DNA of 41,176 nucleotides from CAKRJP01 sp963589425 (GCA_963589425.1 CAVAKZ010000020.1:1-41176); one strand, 5' to 3'. Shown: positions 1 to 9,626, counted from the stretch's first letter. Translations and numbers: made by a program. The notes: a model not told the origin generated them from the sequence alone.

Positions 1-259
1 TAACTTCGTCAATTTGATATCCGTCTTCCGCTTCCACATCAATCTTCACTTCCGACCCAGGAGAAACATTAATTTCCTGGTCTTCAGAATCATTCAATTT
101 AATTGTGGCATGTTCTACGCTTTCCGCTATTACTTTCACTGTATTTGTTTCTGTTTCTTCCGCATTAACCGTTATGGCAGAAATTCCAGAAGACAATGTC
201 AAAAGCATCGCCAAGCCTAGAGAGATACCTCTTCTGAAAATAGAATGTCTCTTTTTCAT
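1..259 (-). CDS. Secreted protein, N-terminal part only (runs off the left edge)
   Basis: About 86 codons of a longer gene are present. The ATG at 259 follows a strong GGAGG ribosome-binding site 5 bases upstream. Residues 1-33 form a classical Sec signal peptide: a basic start (MKKRHSIFRR), a hydrophobic core (GLAMLLTLSS) and a likely cleavage near VNAEE. The mature start is rich in acidic residues and Thr, as in extracellular proteins. The next segment (PGSEVKIDVEAEDGYQIDEV) resembles the opening of a bacterial repeat/InlB-B-type beta module, but too little is present to be sure. It lies 20 bases downstream of the small HTH-like gene at 280-657, so the two are probably co-transcribed. The function is not recognisable from this fragment. 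Confidence 0.75.
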   Translation of the reverse strand, partial: MKKRHSIFRRGISLGLAMLLTLSSGISAITVNAEETETNTVKVIAESVEHATIKLNDSEDQEINVSPGSEVKIDVEAEDGYQIDEV

Positions 260-279
260 CGGTTTCCTCCTTATTCTTC

Positions 280-657
280 TTACTTTTGTTTTAATCTTTC
301 TTGTCTTTTTTTATAAACTTTCATCACATCCTCAATCTTCAAATCATGCAGTTTTGCTATGTCATCTAGTCTCATATCCGGATTTCGGTTTAGGCTAATA
401 TTTACACAATCTCTGCAACGTCTATCTACACCTAATCTTGGGAGCGAGATTGCAGTAGATTGCCGATTCATCCAATATACTTTTTGAGCCTTCTTAGCTG
501 TATAATCTTCACGATTAAGCCTTTTTAGTTCTTGACTCACTGTTTGTTGGGTCCTATTAATTCTCTCAGCAATCATCCAATCCAAATAATCTTTGTACAT
601 TTTTTCGATCATTTTACGATCATCAAAATCGATGAACTTAAAGCTAACTGCTTTCAT
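280..657 (-). CDS. Small putative HTH DNA-binding protein, 125 aa
   Basis: The gene is 125 codons with a good start: AAAGGAG lies about 9 bases before the ATG at 657. Residues about 28-52 (MIAERINRTQQTVSQELKRL) look like a helix-turn-helix of the IS30/HTH_38 kind, where 'RTQQTVSQELKRLNRE' would be the recognition helix. A second helix-turn-helix-like stretch is at about 96-115 (MRLDDIAKLHDLKIEDVMKV). The whole protein is strongly basic. No transposase catalytic domain follows, so this is not a complete insertion sequence; it may be a regulator or an IS-derived remnant. It sits 20 bases upstream of the secreted protein at 1-259 and is isolated from the upstream adhesin operon by two terminators (721-764 and 836-872). 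No specific function is assigned. Confidence 0.6.
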   Translation of the reverse strand: MKAVSFKFIDFDDRKMIEKMYKDYLDWMIAERINRTQQTVSQELKRLNREDYTAKKAQKVYWMNRQSTAISLPRLGVDRRCRDCVNISLNRNPDMRLDDIAKLHDLKIEDVMKVYKKRQERLKQK

Positions 658-720
658 CTACACATTTCTCCTTTCTTATGAACGCCTTGTTTACGTGGTT
701 TCTCTATTTTTTTGAAAAAA

Positions 721-764
721 AATAAAGGTCTGTGTGATAGGTATCTATCACACAGACCTTTATT
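721..764 (-). terminator. Perfect 20-bp hairpin terminator
   Basis: Arms 721-740 and 745-764 are exactly complementary around a 4-base loop (GTAT). Reading the minus strand, the hairpin runs into an uninterrupted U-rich tract (complement of the A run at 714-722). It lies downstream of the 1969-aa adhesin, as a second stop after the hairpin at 836-872. Confidence 0.8.
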
Positions 765-835
765 CTATTTGCACTTACTCTTGGAAGTTACGTACTTTTT
801 TATAACTTTTTTACAACAGTTCTGCCATGGGTTTC

Positions 836-872
836 AAAAAGCAGGTGGTGCCCCAAGAAGGGCCACACCTGC
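836..872 (-). terminator. Rho-independent terminator of the adhesin operon
   Basis: Arms 841-853 and 860-872 pair over 13 positions with two internal mismatches around a 6-base loop. On the minus strand five U follow (complement of AAAAA at 836-840). The hairpin begins about 40 bases after the adhesin stop codon. Confidence 0.75.
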
Positions 873-910
873 TTTACTAAACTAGCCAATCATCCTATCT
901 AATTGTCTTT

Positions 911-3900
911 TTAAGAGTCTTTTCTTTTACGAATAACAACAACCGCGATGGCTGCCGCTGCAAGAGCTGAAATCGCAAATAATGCAATTCTAGCTGTATC
1001 TCCGGTCTTTACCGTATTTGTTCTGCTGCTTGTGCTTGTATTTGCAGCCTCGTTAGATGCTTCTGTCGTACTTGTAGTTGTTGTGGTAGTTGTCTTATCA
1101 ACATATTTTGTATTATGCTTTTCTGTTGTCTTTACCGTCGTCTCGGTTACACCTAGCTTCTTGTCATACAAGCTTAAAGATGTATCACTGGTCTTTTCTG
1201 CATCTGAACCTGATGTTATGCTTAATATTCCATATGCATCAATGATAAATTCCGTATCCTCCGCCAGCTCATATCCTTCCGGTGCCGATACCTCATGTAG
1301 GATGTATGGAGTTTCTACATTTAACTTTCTCTCAAAACCTTCTGCGGATTCTCCGGTTGTCCACTCTTCTACAACCTTTCCAGTCTCCTTCTCAATAATT
1401 TGCAGTTTTGCTCCGGAAACAAATTCATGATTTGTAGCATCTAGTTTTGATACATAAAGTTTTGTTACTTCATCACTTACTCCAGGTGCCTCTGCAATCT
1501 CCTCTGTAAGAATTGTACTGTCTGCACTTGCCTTCTCTGCGGAACTTTCACCAGATGCTCCTGCCAATCCTTTAGTATCTGTATTGGCTGCTGTTGCCAA
1601 AGCCTCGATATTTTCAAACGACAGAGAACTTGTATTTGCCGCTGTTGCCAATGATTCTATATCTGCAAATAACTGAACTTCTGCAGTAGAAGTATTTTCC
1701 TGATCTTCCTGATCTGCCTGTGCCAACAAATCAGAATCATTGTTTGTCTCCACATAAGAAGTGATACTTCCATCGTCAGAGACTACAAACTTCTTTGTTG
1801 CGTATTCATCTACCGTATGTCCTGCCGGTGCCGAAACTTCTTTAAAGTAGTAAATTCCCGGTTCTACGTTATCGAAGGTCATATATCCGCTTGCATCGGA
1901 CAGCTGGGTATCTACCAATAAACTCCGTCCGCCAAAACCTAATACTCTATAGAGTGCATAGGTTGCTCCCTGCAATGGGTCTTTACTTCCATCCTTAGAT
2001 GTCTTTTGAACACAAATGCTAATTGGATGGTAGGCATTTACAAAGGTTGGGTTTGTTGTTTCTTTGTCATCTTCTGTATAAGTAACTGTGGACTCCAAGG
2101 CACCTGCCTCTTCATTCTTTCTCACTTTCACAGTAACTCCAATCTCCCGTCCATCATAGATAATCTGTCCCTTATCTTCTGGAATCAGCTCTTTGATGGT
2201 GTAGTGGTATTCACCCTCTTTATCAAATATAACAGAATCAAATAATACGGATCCGCTGTCAGTGTTTTTCTTTGTATCAACCAAGTTATTATTTTCATCA
2301 AACAACTGGAAGGTAAATTCTCCCGGCTGAAGCTTTGCATTGTTCAATTCTTTTGTAACACCAGGATCAATAACCGCTGCTGTTACAGCCATCTTATTTT
2401 CAAAAGCTATTGCGTCTACTGCAATTCCATCTTTTGTATAAGAGACGGTGGTATCCATATATTCATTTACCTCTACAGCAACATCATATACAGAGGTGTC
2501 ATAGCTGATGTTACCAGCGTTTTTTCCTTCCTCTTCTTGGATCTCTTTCACCGTATAGTGATATTCTCCTTCATTGAAATAAGAAAGTGTACGGAACTCA
2601 ATTGCTCCGGAAGCGTCGTTGGTAGTAGTATCAATCAAGTCACCATCTTCATCATATAATCCGAAACGGAACTCTCCTGCTTCTAGATTTCCACCTATCA
2701 AGGTCTTTGTTCCTGTGATATCTGCCATTCCATAGTTCATACTCATTAGCATAAAGCCATAGTTATTGAACATTAGGAATTCATCATCTTCTACAGGTTC
2801 TGATTCTACTCCGCTGTCTTCTTCGTAGCCTTCGTAAGGCACCACACTCTTCTCAACATCTACTGTTCCATCCTGGCTTACAGTGACTTTTGCACGGTAA
2901 ATGGCTTCATCATAGTACATGTTTGGATCTGGATCTTCTGGTTCATTTTCAGAAATTGTATAGTAATACTCGCCTGGAGCATGATAGGTTATTTCATCAA
3001 ATGTAATTTTTCCAGCCTCATCATTGGAAACAGTCTGGCTGTAGGCAGCTTCCCCTGTAAGGGCTTCTTCATAGCTTGCATCTGTTCTTGTTAATGTAAA
3101 GCTGTACTTGCCGGCTTCTGTTTCTGCAGCCAGCTCTCCATCTACATATTTTTCTCCCTCGAAGGATGTAGATGCTGTCATCTCATTATTAAATACAAGG
3201 CTTTCTACTGCTTCTTTAGTGGTCTTACCATCTTCGCCAGTTACCAGCTTCTGATAATCAGACGCAACTGCGATTAATTGACCGCTTATCTTATCTTTTG
3301 TTACCTCTACTTTAACAATGTAGCTACTTGTATCATAGGTGATATTTTCTTCCGCTTCCTCCGGAATCACTTCCTTCATCTTGTAATAATGAGTTCCGGC
3401 TTCCTTGTATGTAATCTTTTCAAACTGAATATAGCCCTTCTCATCATTGCTTGCACTGAGAGCCTTTTCTCCTTTTGAAGTCTTACCATCTGCATCACAC
3501 TCTACTAATTCAAAATCAAAGGATTTTGCAGACGGTTCTCCTGCAAGATTCTTGCTTGCAGTCAGCTGAATATCAGTTTCTTTTGTTGAAAATGTTTGGT
3601 TATCGAAGGTAATCTTGTCTGTCTTTGTTTCAGTTCCATTGGCATCAGTCTTTGTAATGGTTTTTTCTGCCTGCAAAGAAATTTTGCCATCTTTGTCAGT
3701 AATCTTAGTAACTGTAACAGTTACGATGTAACTAGATGTATCATATTTGATGTCATCTTTTTTGTCGCTAACATTTTCAGTAATCTTGTAGTAGTGCACT
3801 CCGGCATCCCCGTATGTATATGTAGGAAACTTAAAATTACCATCTTTATCATTGGATACCGTCTGTGAACTTGCTCCATCTAATGGATCTCCCGAAGCAT

Positions 3901-6820
3901 TCTTTACCTCAATGATATCAAATTTATATTCACCGGCTTTTGTTACAGCCTTACCGTCTAAGATTTTACTACCTTCCAAGTCCACACTTGTACTCATGGT
4001 ATTTGCAAATGTAATGATAGAAACTTCTGTTCCGGTCTTTACATCATAGTTATAAGTCTTATAATACTTAACTTCTGCCTTTAATCCGGTGCTTCCTTCA
4101 CTATTGTCTTTTGATACTGTCACAACTGCTGTGTACACTGTCTCGTCATATGTAATTCCGCTAGTTGTATCACTATCATCAACTTCTTTCACTTCATAAT
4201 AATAGGTTCCTTCTTTTGTATAAGGAATCTTTTCAAACTGAAGTTTTCCATCGCTGCCATTTTTAATGGTCTTACTGTAGCCATCCTGCTTATTCTTGCC
4301 ATCTTGTGATTTTTCAGTCACTTTGTAGCTGAATACATCTGTAGACGCCTGACCGTTCAGTGTCTTGTTACCAGTAAATGTGACAGAGCCAGAACGATTT
4401 TTTGTGGTATTATTAAACTCTGCATCCTCTGCCGTCGTCTGGTCACTAATATCTTTTCCATTGACATTCTTGTAATATTTTACGTCTGCACTTAGATTCT
4501 GACCATCTAGTGTAACTTTTACTACTGCAGTGTAGAAGCCGCTATCATAAACAATATCCTCATCATCACCTGCGTTTTCTGTAATCTTATAATAATAAGT
4601 TCCTGCTGCCTTATATGGAATAGAAGATGACTCAACCAATCCCTGATCTTGGTTCTTAACATTTTGCTTATATCCACCAGCCAGCTCATTTCCATTCTCA
4701 TCTACCTGGGTAAAAGTAAATACAAATGCATCCTTCTTTGCTTTATTATGGTCAAGCATCTTTATTGCCTGAAGCTTTGCTCTTGTCTCAATGATTTTCT
4801 TTGAGCTATTGGCAAAGGAGAATGTTGCTCCTGTATCAGGATCTACTGCTTGGCCATTTTTCGTATAAGCAATGGCTGCATTCATATCAGCATCAACCGT
4901 CACTGTCACTTTGTAAACAGAAGTATCATAATTAATATTTGAATCGTCTCCTGCCACTTCCGTGATCTGATAGTAGTAGGTTCCCGGAGCATTGTAAGTA
5001 ATCGCTTTAAATGCAATGACTCCATTATCTGTATTCTTAACCAGCTCCTGGTATCCACCTGCCACAACCTTTCCATCGGCATCGGTTTCCTGAAGGACAA
5101 AGGAGAATTTGTTTGCTTCTGCCGGTTCCCCGTCTAATGTTTTGCTTCCTTTGAAGCTTACGCTGACTGATTGATCCTCATCGTTATTGCCAGGTTTCCA
5201 TGGATTCTTGTGAATCTCTCCACTAACATTTTCCACAGTATCTGCAAATACTGATCCATTGTGAGTTTTTTTAATATATACAGTTGCGTTTGGTGCTAGA
5301 ATTGTTCCGGAATATAACTCTTCAAAACTTAATTCTCCTATTTGGTCTCCGAAGTTTAATAAAATCCTTCCTCCATCTGCAACATATCCACCTGTTTCAC
5401 TATCATTTATTTTGAAGTGTGGTTTGGTAAATGGTATTGCCTGGTCATATTCTATGTTAAATACAAGAGATCCATAGCTTCCAAGATTATTAAGCTGCAC
5501 AGTATCTGCCCAATTTTGTAGGTCACTTGCTTTAATGTTGATGATGTTGTTAACATCTGCCTTACATTCAATAGTTTGAACATTTCCTGATGCTGTCGTT
5601 ACATTTCCATTAGAATCCTTAAATACCAATCCTGCTGTATCTGATTTCCTATAAAGATTATTTGCATAAGCCTTTAAGCCTTCCATAGCTGTATCAAAAT
5701 CAATCTTATAGGATGAGTTCTTTATATTCACAACATCTTTCATCTTATTAGATGGTCCAAGATTAATTTTTGCTCCACTGGACAGTATCAGATAAAAATT
5801 GGAATCTTGTGTTGTAATTTCGTAATCATCTCCAATGATCAATGGATCTGCCAAACGGAAAAATTCATTATTCATGGAATCTAACACAAAGTTTTCTACG
5901 TAATTCAGGTTAAAATCATTTTCCTGTACGTTTCCTGAATTTCCTCCGTTGGTATTTGCCAGTAACATATTCTTAACCGCAATGTTACCTTCCATATCTA
6001 CATGATTCTTGTAATTGTTGGCAAATACTGCAAAATTATTCACGCTGCCTAGTGATGTAGCTGAAGGATAAGTAAATGTTCCTCCCGTATAGGAAGATTC
6101 ATAATAGTCAGATATTGTCAGAACAACTTTTCCTTCTAACTGATTTACACTTGCTGCGGTCTTTACCGAATTCTTAGATCCAGTTCCTGCTGATACAGTA
6201 ATGGTAAATGCATTCTTGTCAAAGCCTTCCACTGTAAAGGTTCCTGCATTATTTTTCTTCAAATTACTTGCAACCCCTCCATTGGGATTCAGGTTGGAAG
6301 CTTTAATTTTGTTATTATTGTCTGTATTTCCTGTATCAAATGTGATATTAAAGGATGTATTATTCTGGTTGGTAATACCATTGGTATTAATTTCCAGGAT
6401 AATGCTATCATAGCCACTACCGCTGACTCTTCCATCCTCATTGGCTGTCAGACTTGTTCCTAGTCCTTCACTTACTTGTTGTATAGAATTCTCATCATTT
6501 TGAGTATCTGTATCTTCTTCTGATTGATTGGAGTCTTCATTTGCGTCATTAGATTCTGAATCCCCTGATATTTCCTGAACATTTATTTGTCCATCGCCCT
6601 TCGATTCTTCATTAGAATCGCTGCCCGGGTTATCACTGTCTTGATTATCATCTGCGTTCACAGTTCCTTCAAGGGTCTGATCTTCACCGTCTCCTCCAGC
6701 TGTTTCCACTGTGCTTTGATCTACGCTTGCCTGTAGGGATGTTCCAAGCTGATAGAAACCACTTACTGCAACCAATACGATTGCAAGAATTAGGGCAAGC
6801 CAACGTCTTGTTTTCTTCAT
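911..6820 (-). CDS. Giant multidomain adhesin (choice-of-anchor A, eight Spy0128-like domains, two CnaB domains, VKTGD sorting tail)
   Basis: A 1969-aa surface protein. Residues 1-32 are a signal peptide. An Asp/Glu/Ser/Asn-rich low-complexity stalk runs to about 125. Residues about 200-545 match the choice-of-anchor A fold; the diagnostic end is GTILAPNATVYI followed by NGSVFADTV. From about 550 to 1595 there are eight repeats of the streptococcal pilin isopeptide linker (FctA/Spy0128) type, each with a 'KTLxG' opening, a '(A/E)GxYYYxI(T/S)E' core and 'YDxxxYxxxVxV'. Two CnaB/SpaA-like prealbumin domains follow (about 1597-1690, ending 'FKEVSAPAGH', and about 1786-1870, with 'HEVSAPEGYEL'). 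The Thr-rich end carries VKTGD, a hydrophobic helix and RKRK, which is a wall-sorting signal without canonical LPXTG. Such domains normally self-crosslink Lys to Asn/Asp, giving protease-resistant stalks. The SD overlaps the stop of the 616-aa gene upstream, so the two are translationally coupled. Ligand unknown. Confidence 0.9.
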   Translation of the reverse strand: MKKTRRWLALILAIVLVAVSGFYQLGTSLQASVDQSTVETAGGDGEDQTLEGTVNADDNQDSDNPGSDSNEESKGDGQINVQEISGDSESNDANEDSNQSEEDTDTQNDENSIQQVSEGLGTSLTANEDGRVSGSGYDSIILEINTNGITNQNNTSFNITFDTGNTDNNNKIKASNLNPNGGVASNLKKNNAGTFTVEGFDKNAFTITVSAGTGSKNSVKTAASVNQLEGKVVLTISDYYESSYTGGTFTYPSATSLGSVNNFAVFANNYKNHVDMEGNIAVKNMLLANTNGGNSGNVQENDFNLNYVENFVLDSMNNEFFRLADPLIIGDDYEITTQDSNFYLILSSGAKINLGPSNKMKDVVNIKNSSYKIDFDTAMEGLKAYANNLYRKSDTAGLVFKDSNGNVTTASGNVQTIECKADVNNIINIKASDLQNWADTVQLNNLGSYGSLVFNIEYDQAIPFTKPHFKINDSETGGYVADGGRILLNFGDQIGELSFEELYSGTILAPNATVYIKKTHNGSVFADTVENVSGEIHKNPWKPGNNDEDQSVSVSFKGSKTLDGEPAEANKFSFVLQETDADGKVVAGGYQELVKNTDNGVIAFKAITYNAPGTYYYQITEVAGDDSNINYDTSVYKVTVTVDADMNAAIAYTKNGQAVDPDTGATFSFANSSKKIIETRAKLQAIKMLDHNKAKKDAFVFTFTQVDENGNELAGGYKQNVKNQDQGLVESSSIPYKAAGTYYYKITENAGDDEDIVYDSGFYTAVVKVTLDGQNLSADVKYYKNVNGKDISDQTTAEDAEFNNTTKNRSGSVTFTGNKTLNGQASTDVFSYKVTEKSQDGKNKQDGYSKTIKNGSDGKLQFEKIPYTKEGTYYYEVKEVDDSDTTSGITYDETVYTAVVTVSKDNSEGSTGLKAEVKYYKTYNYDVKTGTEVSIITFANTMSTSVDLEGSKILDGKAVTKAGEYKFDIIEVKNASGDPLDGASSQTVSNDKDGNFKFPTYTYGDAGVHYYKITENVSDKKDDIKYDTSSYIVTVTVTKITDKDGKISLQAEKTITKTDANGTETKTDKITFDNQTFSTKETDIQLTASKNLAGEPSAKSFDFELVECDADGKTSKGEKALSASNDEKGYIQFEKITYKEAGTHYYKMKEVIPEEAEENITYDTSSYIVKVEVTKDKISGQLIAVASDYQKLVTGEDGKTTKEAVESLVFNNEMTASTSFEGEKYVDGELAAETEAGKYSFTLTRTDASYEEALTGEAAYSQTVSNDEAGKITFDEITYHAPGEYYYTISENEPEDPDPNMYYDEAIYRAKVTVSQDGTVDVEKSVVPYEGYEEDSGVESEPVEDDEFLMFNNYGFMLMSMNYGMADITGTKTLIGGNLEAGEFRFGLYDEDGDLIDTTTNDASGAIEFRTLSYFNEGEYHYTVKEIQEEEGKNAGNISYDTSVYDVAVEVNEYMDTTVSYTKDGIAVDAIAFENKMAVTAAVIDPGVTKELNNAKLQPGEFTFQLFDENNNLVDTKKNTDSGSVLFDSVIFDKEGEYHYTIKELIPEDKGQIIYDGREIGVTVKVRKNEEAGALESTVTYTEDDKETTNPTFVNAYHPISICVQKTSKDGSKDPLQGATYALYRVLGFGGRSLLVDTQLSDASGYMTFDNVEPGIYYFKEVSAPAGHTVDEYATKKFVVSDDGSITSYVETNNDSDLLAQADQEDQENTSTAEVQLFADIESLATAANTSSLSFENIEALATAANTDTKGLAGASGESSAEKASADSTILTEEIAEAPGVSDEVTKLYVSKLDATNHEFVSGAKLQIIEKETGKVVEEWTTGESAEGFERKLNVETPYILHEVSAPEGYELAEDTEFIIDAYGILSITSGSDAEKTSDTSLSLYDKKLGVTETTVKTTEKHNTKYVDKTTTTTTTSTTEASNEAANTSTSSRTNTVKTGDTARIALFAISALAAAAIAVVVIRKRKDS

Positions 6821-6826
6821 TTTGTC

Positions 6827-8677
6827 TTACCTCCTCTTCTCATTGCGTTTCTTTGCTACGAAATAAATTCCAAATAATACAAGTAATGCTACGATTACTC
6901 CTGCAACTGTTACCATTGCTCTATTGGCAAATTTTGAAGTGCTTGCCTTGCTGTCAAGATCTTCATTTGCCAACGGCACCTGATCATCTGCATTCTCTAC
7001 AACTTCTGAGGTAACCCCTTCTGCATTTCCATCACCTAATACTATAGTGGTTGCTTCCGTACCATCGCTTGCAGTGGTAGCTCCATCTCCTGTAGTAGTT
7101 GCATCTCCGCTTGTAGTTCCTGTTGTTGTGGTGCTAGTTGTTCCATCTCCGGCTGTGGTTCCTGTTGTTGTGGTGGTTCCGTCTCCACTTGTAGTTCCTG
7201 TTGTTGCTGTAGTTCCTGGATTTACTACAGTTGCCACCGTGGTTCCGGGTACCACTCTGTAAATAACATCATCTACTGTTATCTCGCCACCGTCTACTAC
7301 TACATAGGTAATCTCCGCATCGGCGTTGATGGTGTCATTGCTGTCACGATAGTAAATGGTATACTGACGAATATTGGAATAGTAACTATGACGAAGAATA
7401 TCACTTTGCCCTTTCAGGCGAATGTATGTGTGATTTCCACTTTGATACTCTTCCGGACAGGAAATTTCGGTATCCTGCTCATTTGTTACAGTAAGGGTCT
7501 GACTTGCGATCTCAGACTGGTCTGCGATATTTATATATTTTACTGTAATATCGTATCCATTTTCCGGATCCCACTTTTCCTTATCATAATAGTAAATATT
7601 GGTAGTTCTTTCCTTGTCTCCATACTGATGTGTATAGGAAGTCTCCATGGAGGAGTCTAAGGTGTAGCTTACTCCATCTTTCTCAAAGGTCTCCTGGGCT
7701 TCGTAAGACTGGGACTGATCTACACCAATCTCTTTTGTCACTGTGTCCAAGGTCTTTCCTGTCATGAGATCGATGATATTAATGTTCCAGTCATAAGGGG
7801 TCTGGCTGTCAATCTCACTGTATGCGATTTTCACAGTCTTTCCATTGTCTTCCTTTGTTAAAACCGCCTGAGCTTTTTGGTCAGTGGCTCTATAGTAAGT
7901 TACAACATTATTCCCATTCTCATCGGTTGATGTCCGGCTAAAGGTTCTAGGTGCCTGATAAGTATAGGTTCCATAATAGGTAATGTCTGTAGAATTAAAT
8001 ACATTACCGGAATCGTCGGTAAGCTGGACTCCTGCTTTATAAACCTTTCCATTGGATTCTCCATCATGTTCCTTGTAGCTTACGGTGTAGCCGGAACTGG
8101 CCTCCATGTCACTGTAATTAATTTCTACTACCCCGGAACCATCTAGATCATAATCTGTGTCACCCACTACACAGGAGGCACTGGCTTCATAGCTGTCAGT
8201 TTCTTTAGCCTCTGTAACTACCCCGTTTGCCAAGGCTACGCTTTCCTCTTGGCTTCCATCCTGGCTTCCTTCTAAATCAGCCTGAACCTGGTATAGTTTT
8301 GCAGAAGCTTTGATGCTTTTGTCGACACCATAGACATCGATGGTATACACTGCTTCTCCATCGTAGTCTTCGATGTCCACGACTAAGCTGTCTCCTTTAA
8401 ATGCCTGTTTCTTAGTTATTAGCTGGTCTCCCTTTTTCAAATCGTAGAACAGAATATCTTTTCCTGTCTGATTATCGATCTTCATAGTCCAGTGGTTCTC
8501 CTGACTGGACTTGTCGGAAGAACTGTTTAATATCTCCGTGGTAGTTCCTTCTATAGTGATGGATTTCCCATCCTTTCCATAGACAAGATAAGGATTACCG
8601 ACGGATACACTGGTAATTGTTAGAATTGCTGCAGTTGTTACAACTATTCCCTTTTTTCCCAATTCTAGTCCTTTCAT
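6827..8677 (-). CDS. Membrane-anchored Thr-rich surface protein, 616 aa
   Basis: The N-terminus has a signal peptide (hydrophobic VVTTAAILTITSVSV at about 12-26). The extracellular part is beta-rich. Residues about 375-460 resemble MucBP-like modules (DITVKYINIADQSEIASQTL, later tyrosine-rich IRQYTIYYRD). Residues about 480-540 are a degenerate Thr/Gly repeat built on 'GTTSGDGTTTT' units, a likely stalk and possible glycosylation region. The C-terminus has one transmembrane helix (VTVAGVIVALLVLFGIYFVA) and a basic tail (KKRNEKRR), with no LPXTG-type motif before it, so membrane anchoring is more likely than sortase attachment. Only 6 bases separate its stop from the adhesin start, and its last codons (AAG AGG AGG TAA) supply the adhesin's SD. 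The pair may form a secreted complex or pilus-like fibre; that is inference. No sortase gene is in the window. Confidence 0.85.
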   Translation of the reverse strand: MKGLELGKKGIVVTTAAILTITSVSVGNPYLVYGKDGKSITIEGTTTEILNSSSDKSSQENHWTMKIDNQTGKDILFYDLKKGDQLITKKQAFKGDSLVVDIEDYDGEAVYTIDVYGVDKSIKASAKLYQVQADLEGSQDGSQEESVALANGVVTEAKETDSYEASASCVVGDTDYDLDGSGVVEINYSDMEASSGYTVSYKEHDGESNGKVYKAGVQLTDDSGNVFNSTDITYYGTYTYQAPRTFSRTSTDENGNNVVTYYRATDQKAQAVLTKEDNGKTVKIAYSEIDSQTPYDWNINIIDLMTGKTLDTVTKEIGVDQSQSYEAQETFEKDGVSYTLDSSMETSYTHQYGDKERTTNIYYYDKEKWDPENGYDITVKYINIADQSEIASQTLTVTNEQDTEISCPEEYQSGNHTYIRLKGQSDILRHSYYSNIRQYTIYYRDSNDTINADAEITYVVVDGGEITVDDVIYRVVPGTTVATVVNPGTTATTGTTSGDGTTTTTGTTAGDGTTSTTTTGTTSGDATTTGDGATTASDGTEATTIVLGDGNAEGVTSEVVENADDQVPLANEDLDSKASTSKFANRAMVTVAGVIVALLVLFGIYFVAKKRNEKRR

Positions 8678-8839
8678 TTACATTTCCTTTCTTCCTTTAT
8701 TATTGTAACTATTCAGCCTCATAGATAAACGCTGCTTCGCTACATCATTTTTTCCGTTCACTTTATAAGACGGTATGACTTATCAAAAAGGTTCATTTTT
8801 TTTAATTTTCTTGATAAATTTTTAAATTTTTTCAAGAAA

Positions 8840-8881
8840 AAACTGTTCAGAATCAATCGCTTACTTGACTCTGAACAGTTT
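8840..8881 (-). terminator. Terminator after plsC
   Basis: Arms 8840-8855 and 8866-8881 pair over 16 bp (one G-U) around a 10-base loop. A/T tracts on both sides make it effective in either direction. It separates plsC from the surface-protein operon, whose promoter must therefore lie in 8678-8839. Confidence 0.8.
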
Positions 8882-8915
8882 CTTCTTTTTTCTTTATCTA
8901 CTTTATCTATTTATT

Positions 8916-9626
8916 CTACTTATTCTCATTGATGGTCTCCTGAATCTGCCTCCTCACAAGTTCTGCAATCTCAGGAGTTTTCATATCCTTATAATCCTCA
9001 TAGTAGAGGGGCTTAAGGAAATGTACCTGGACCGTCACCGGATCTATGGTATGGGAATCAAAGGGGGTAAAGGAATTTATCAAGGCCACCGGTACGATTG
9101 GGCATTTGGCCTTGGTGGCTGCTTTAAAGCTTCCTCCCTTAAAGTCTCCCACCTGATTGCCTCGCTTAGATCTTGTGCCTTCCGGAAAGATTAGGAAATT
9201 CTTTCCCTTGGATACTTCCTTGGAAACCTCCAAAATCACGGTCATGGATTGACGGATATCTTCCCGGTCGATCATTAAGGATTTTGTACAGGCAAATACC
9301 TGTTTTAGGAATGGAATATTTGCCACCTCTTTCTTGGCTACCACTCCAAAATTAGCATCACATGCATCTATAATGGCTAATACATCATATAGTCCCTGGT
9401 GATTGGGAAAGAACATATAACCATCTTCTTTCGGAATGTTCTCGCTTCCATGGGAAACCACATTTACATTTCCACCTTTGTTGGCCCTACCCACGATATA
9501 TCGAAGCAGCTGAAAATGTTCTTCCAGTGTATACTTATCCACATGGGCGGCGTGATAGCATAATCTTATCCACATATAAGGGACAAATAGGATGTTTTTC
9601 AATACCATAATTAAGATTCTCTTCAT
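8916..9626 (-). CDS. plsC: 1-acyl-sn-glycerol-3-phosphate acyltransferase (PlsC family)
   Basis: A 236-aa acyltransferase of the PlsC/LPLAT family. It should transfer a fatty acyl group to lysophosphatidic acid to make phosphatidic acid, the second acylation of membrane phospholipid synthesis, at the inner face of the membrane. The catalytic HX4D box is H76-QGLY-D81. The second block is FPEGTR at 147-152, which binds the glycerol phosphate. A downstream block (CPIVPVALIN) matches the family's motif IV. The N-terminal hydrophobic stretch (about 4-24) is a membrane anchor. AAGGAGG lies 8-10 bases before the ATG. It is 129 bases downstream of fumarase beta with no strong terminator between, so read-through from the fumarase promoter is possible. 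The exact acyl acceptor cannot be told from sequence. Confidence 0.88.
   Translation of the reverse strand: MKRILIMVLKNILFVPYMWIRLCYHAAHVDKYTLEEHFQLLRYIVGRANKGGNVNVVSHGSENIPKEDGYMFFPNHQGLYDVLAIIDACDANFGVVAKKEVANIPFLKQVFACTKSLMIDREDIRQSMTVILEVSKEVSKGKNFLIFPEGTRSKRGNQVGDFKGGSFKAATKAKCPIVPVALINSFTPFDSHTIDPVTVQVHFLKPLYYEDYKDMKTPEIAELVRRQIQETINENK

Noticed and set aside
948..1430. 160-codon plus-strand frame opposite the adhesin, and similar long plus-strand frames to about 8,600
   Set aside because: They are antisense shadows of repetitive Thr/Val-rich adhesin codons without start signals.
8761..8815. TTGATA ... TATAAA pair as promoter of the surface operon (minus strand)
   Set aside because: The spacing is only about 13-14 bases, too short for a sigma-A promoter; the true promoter is not identified.
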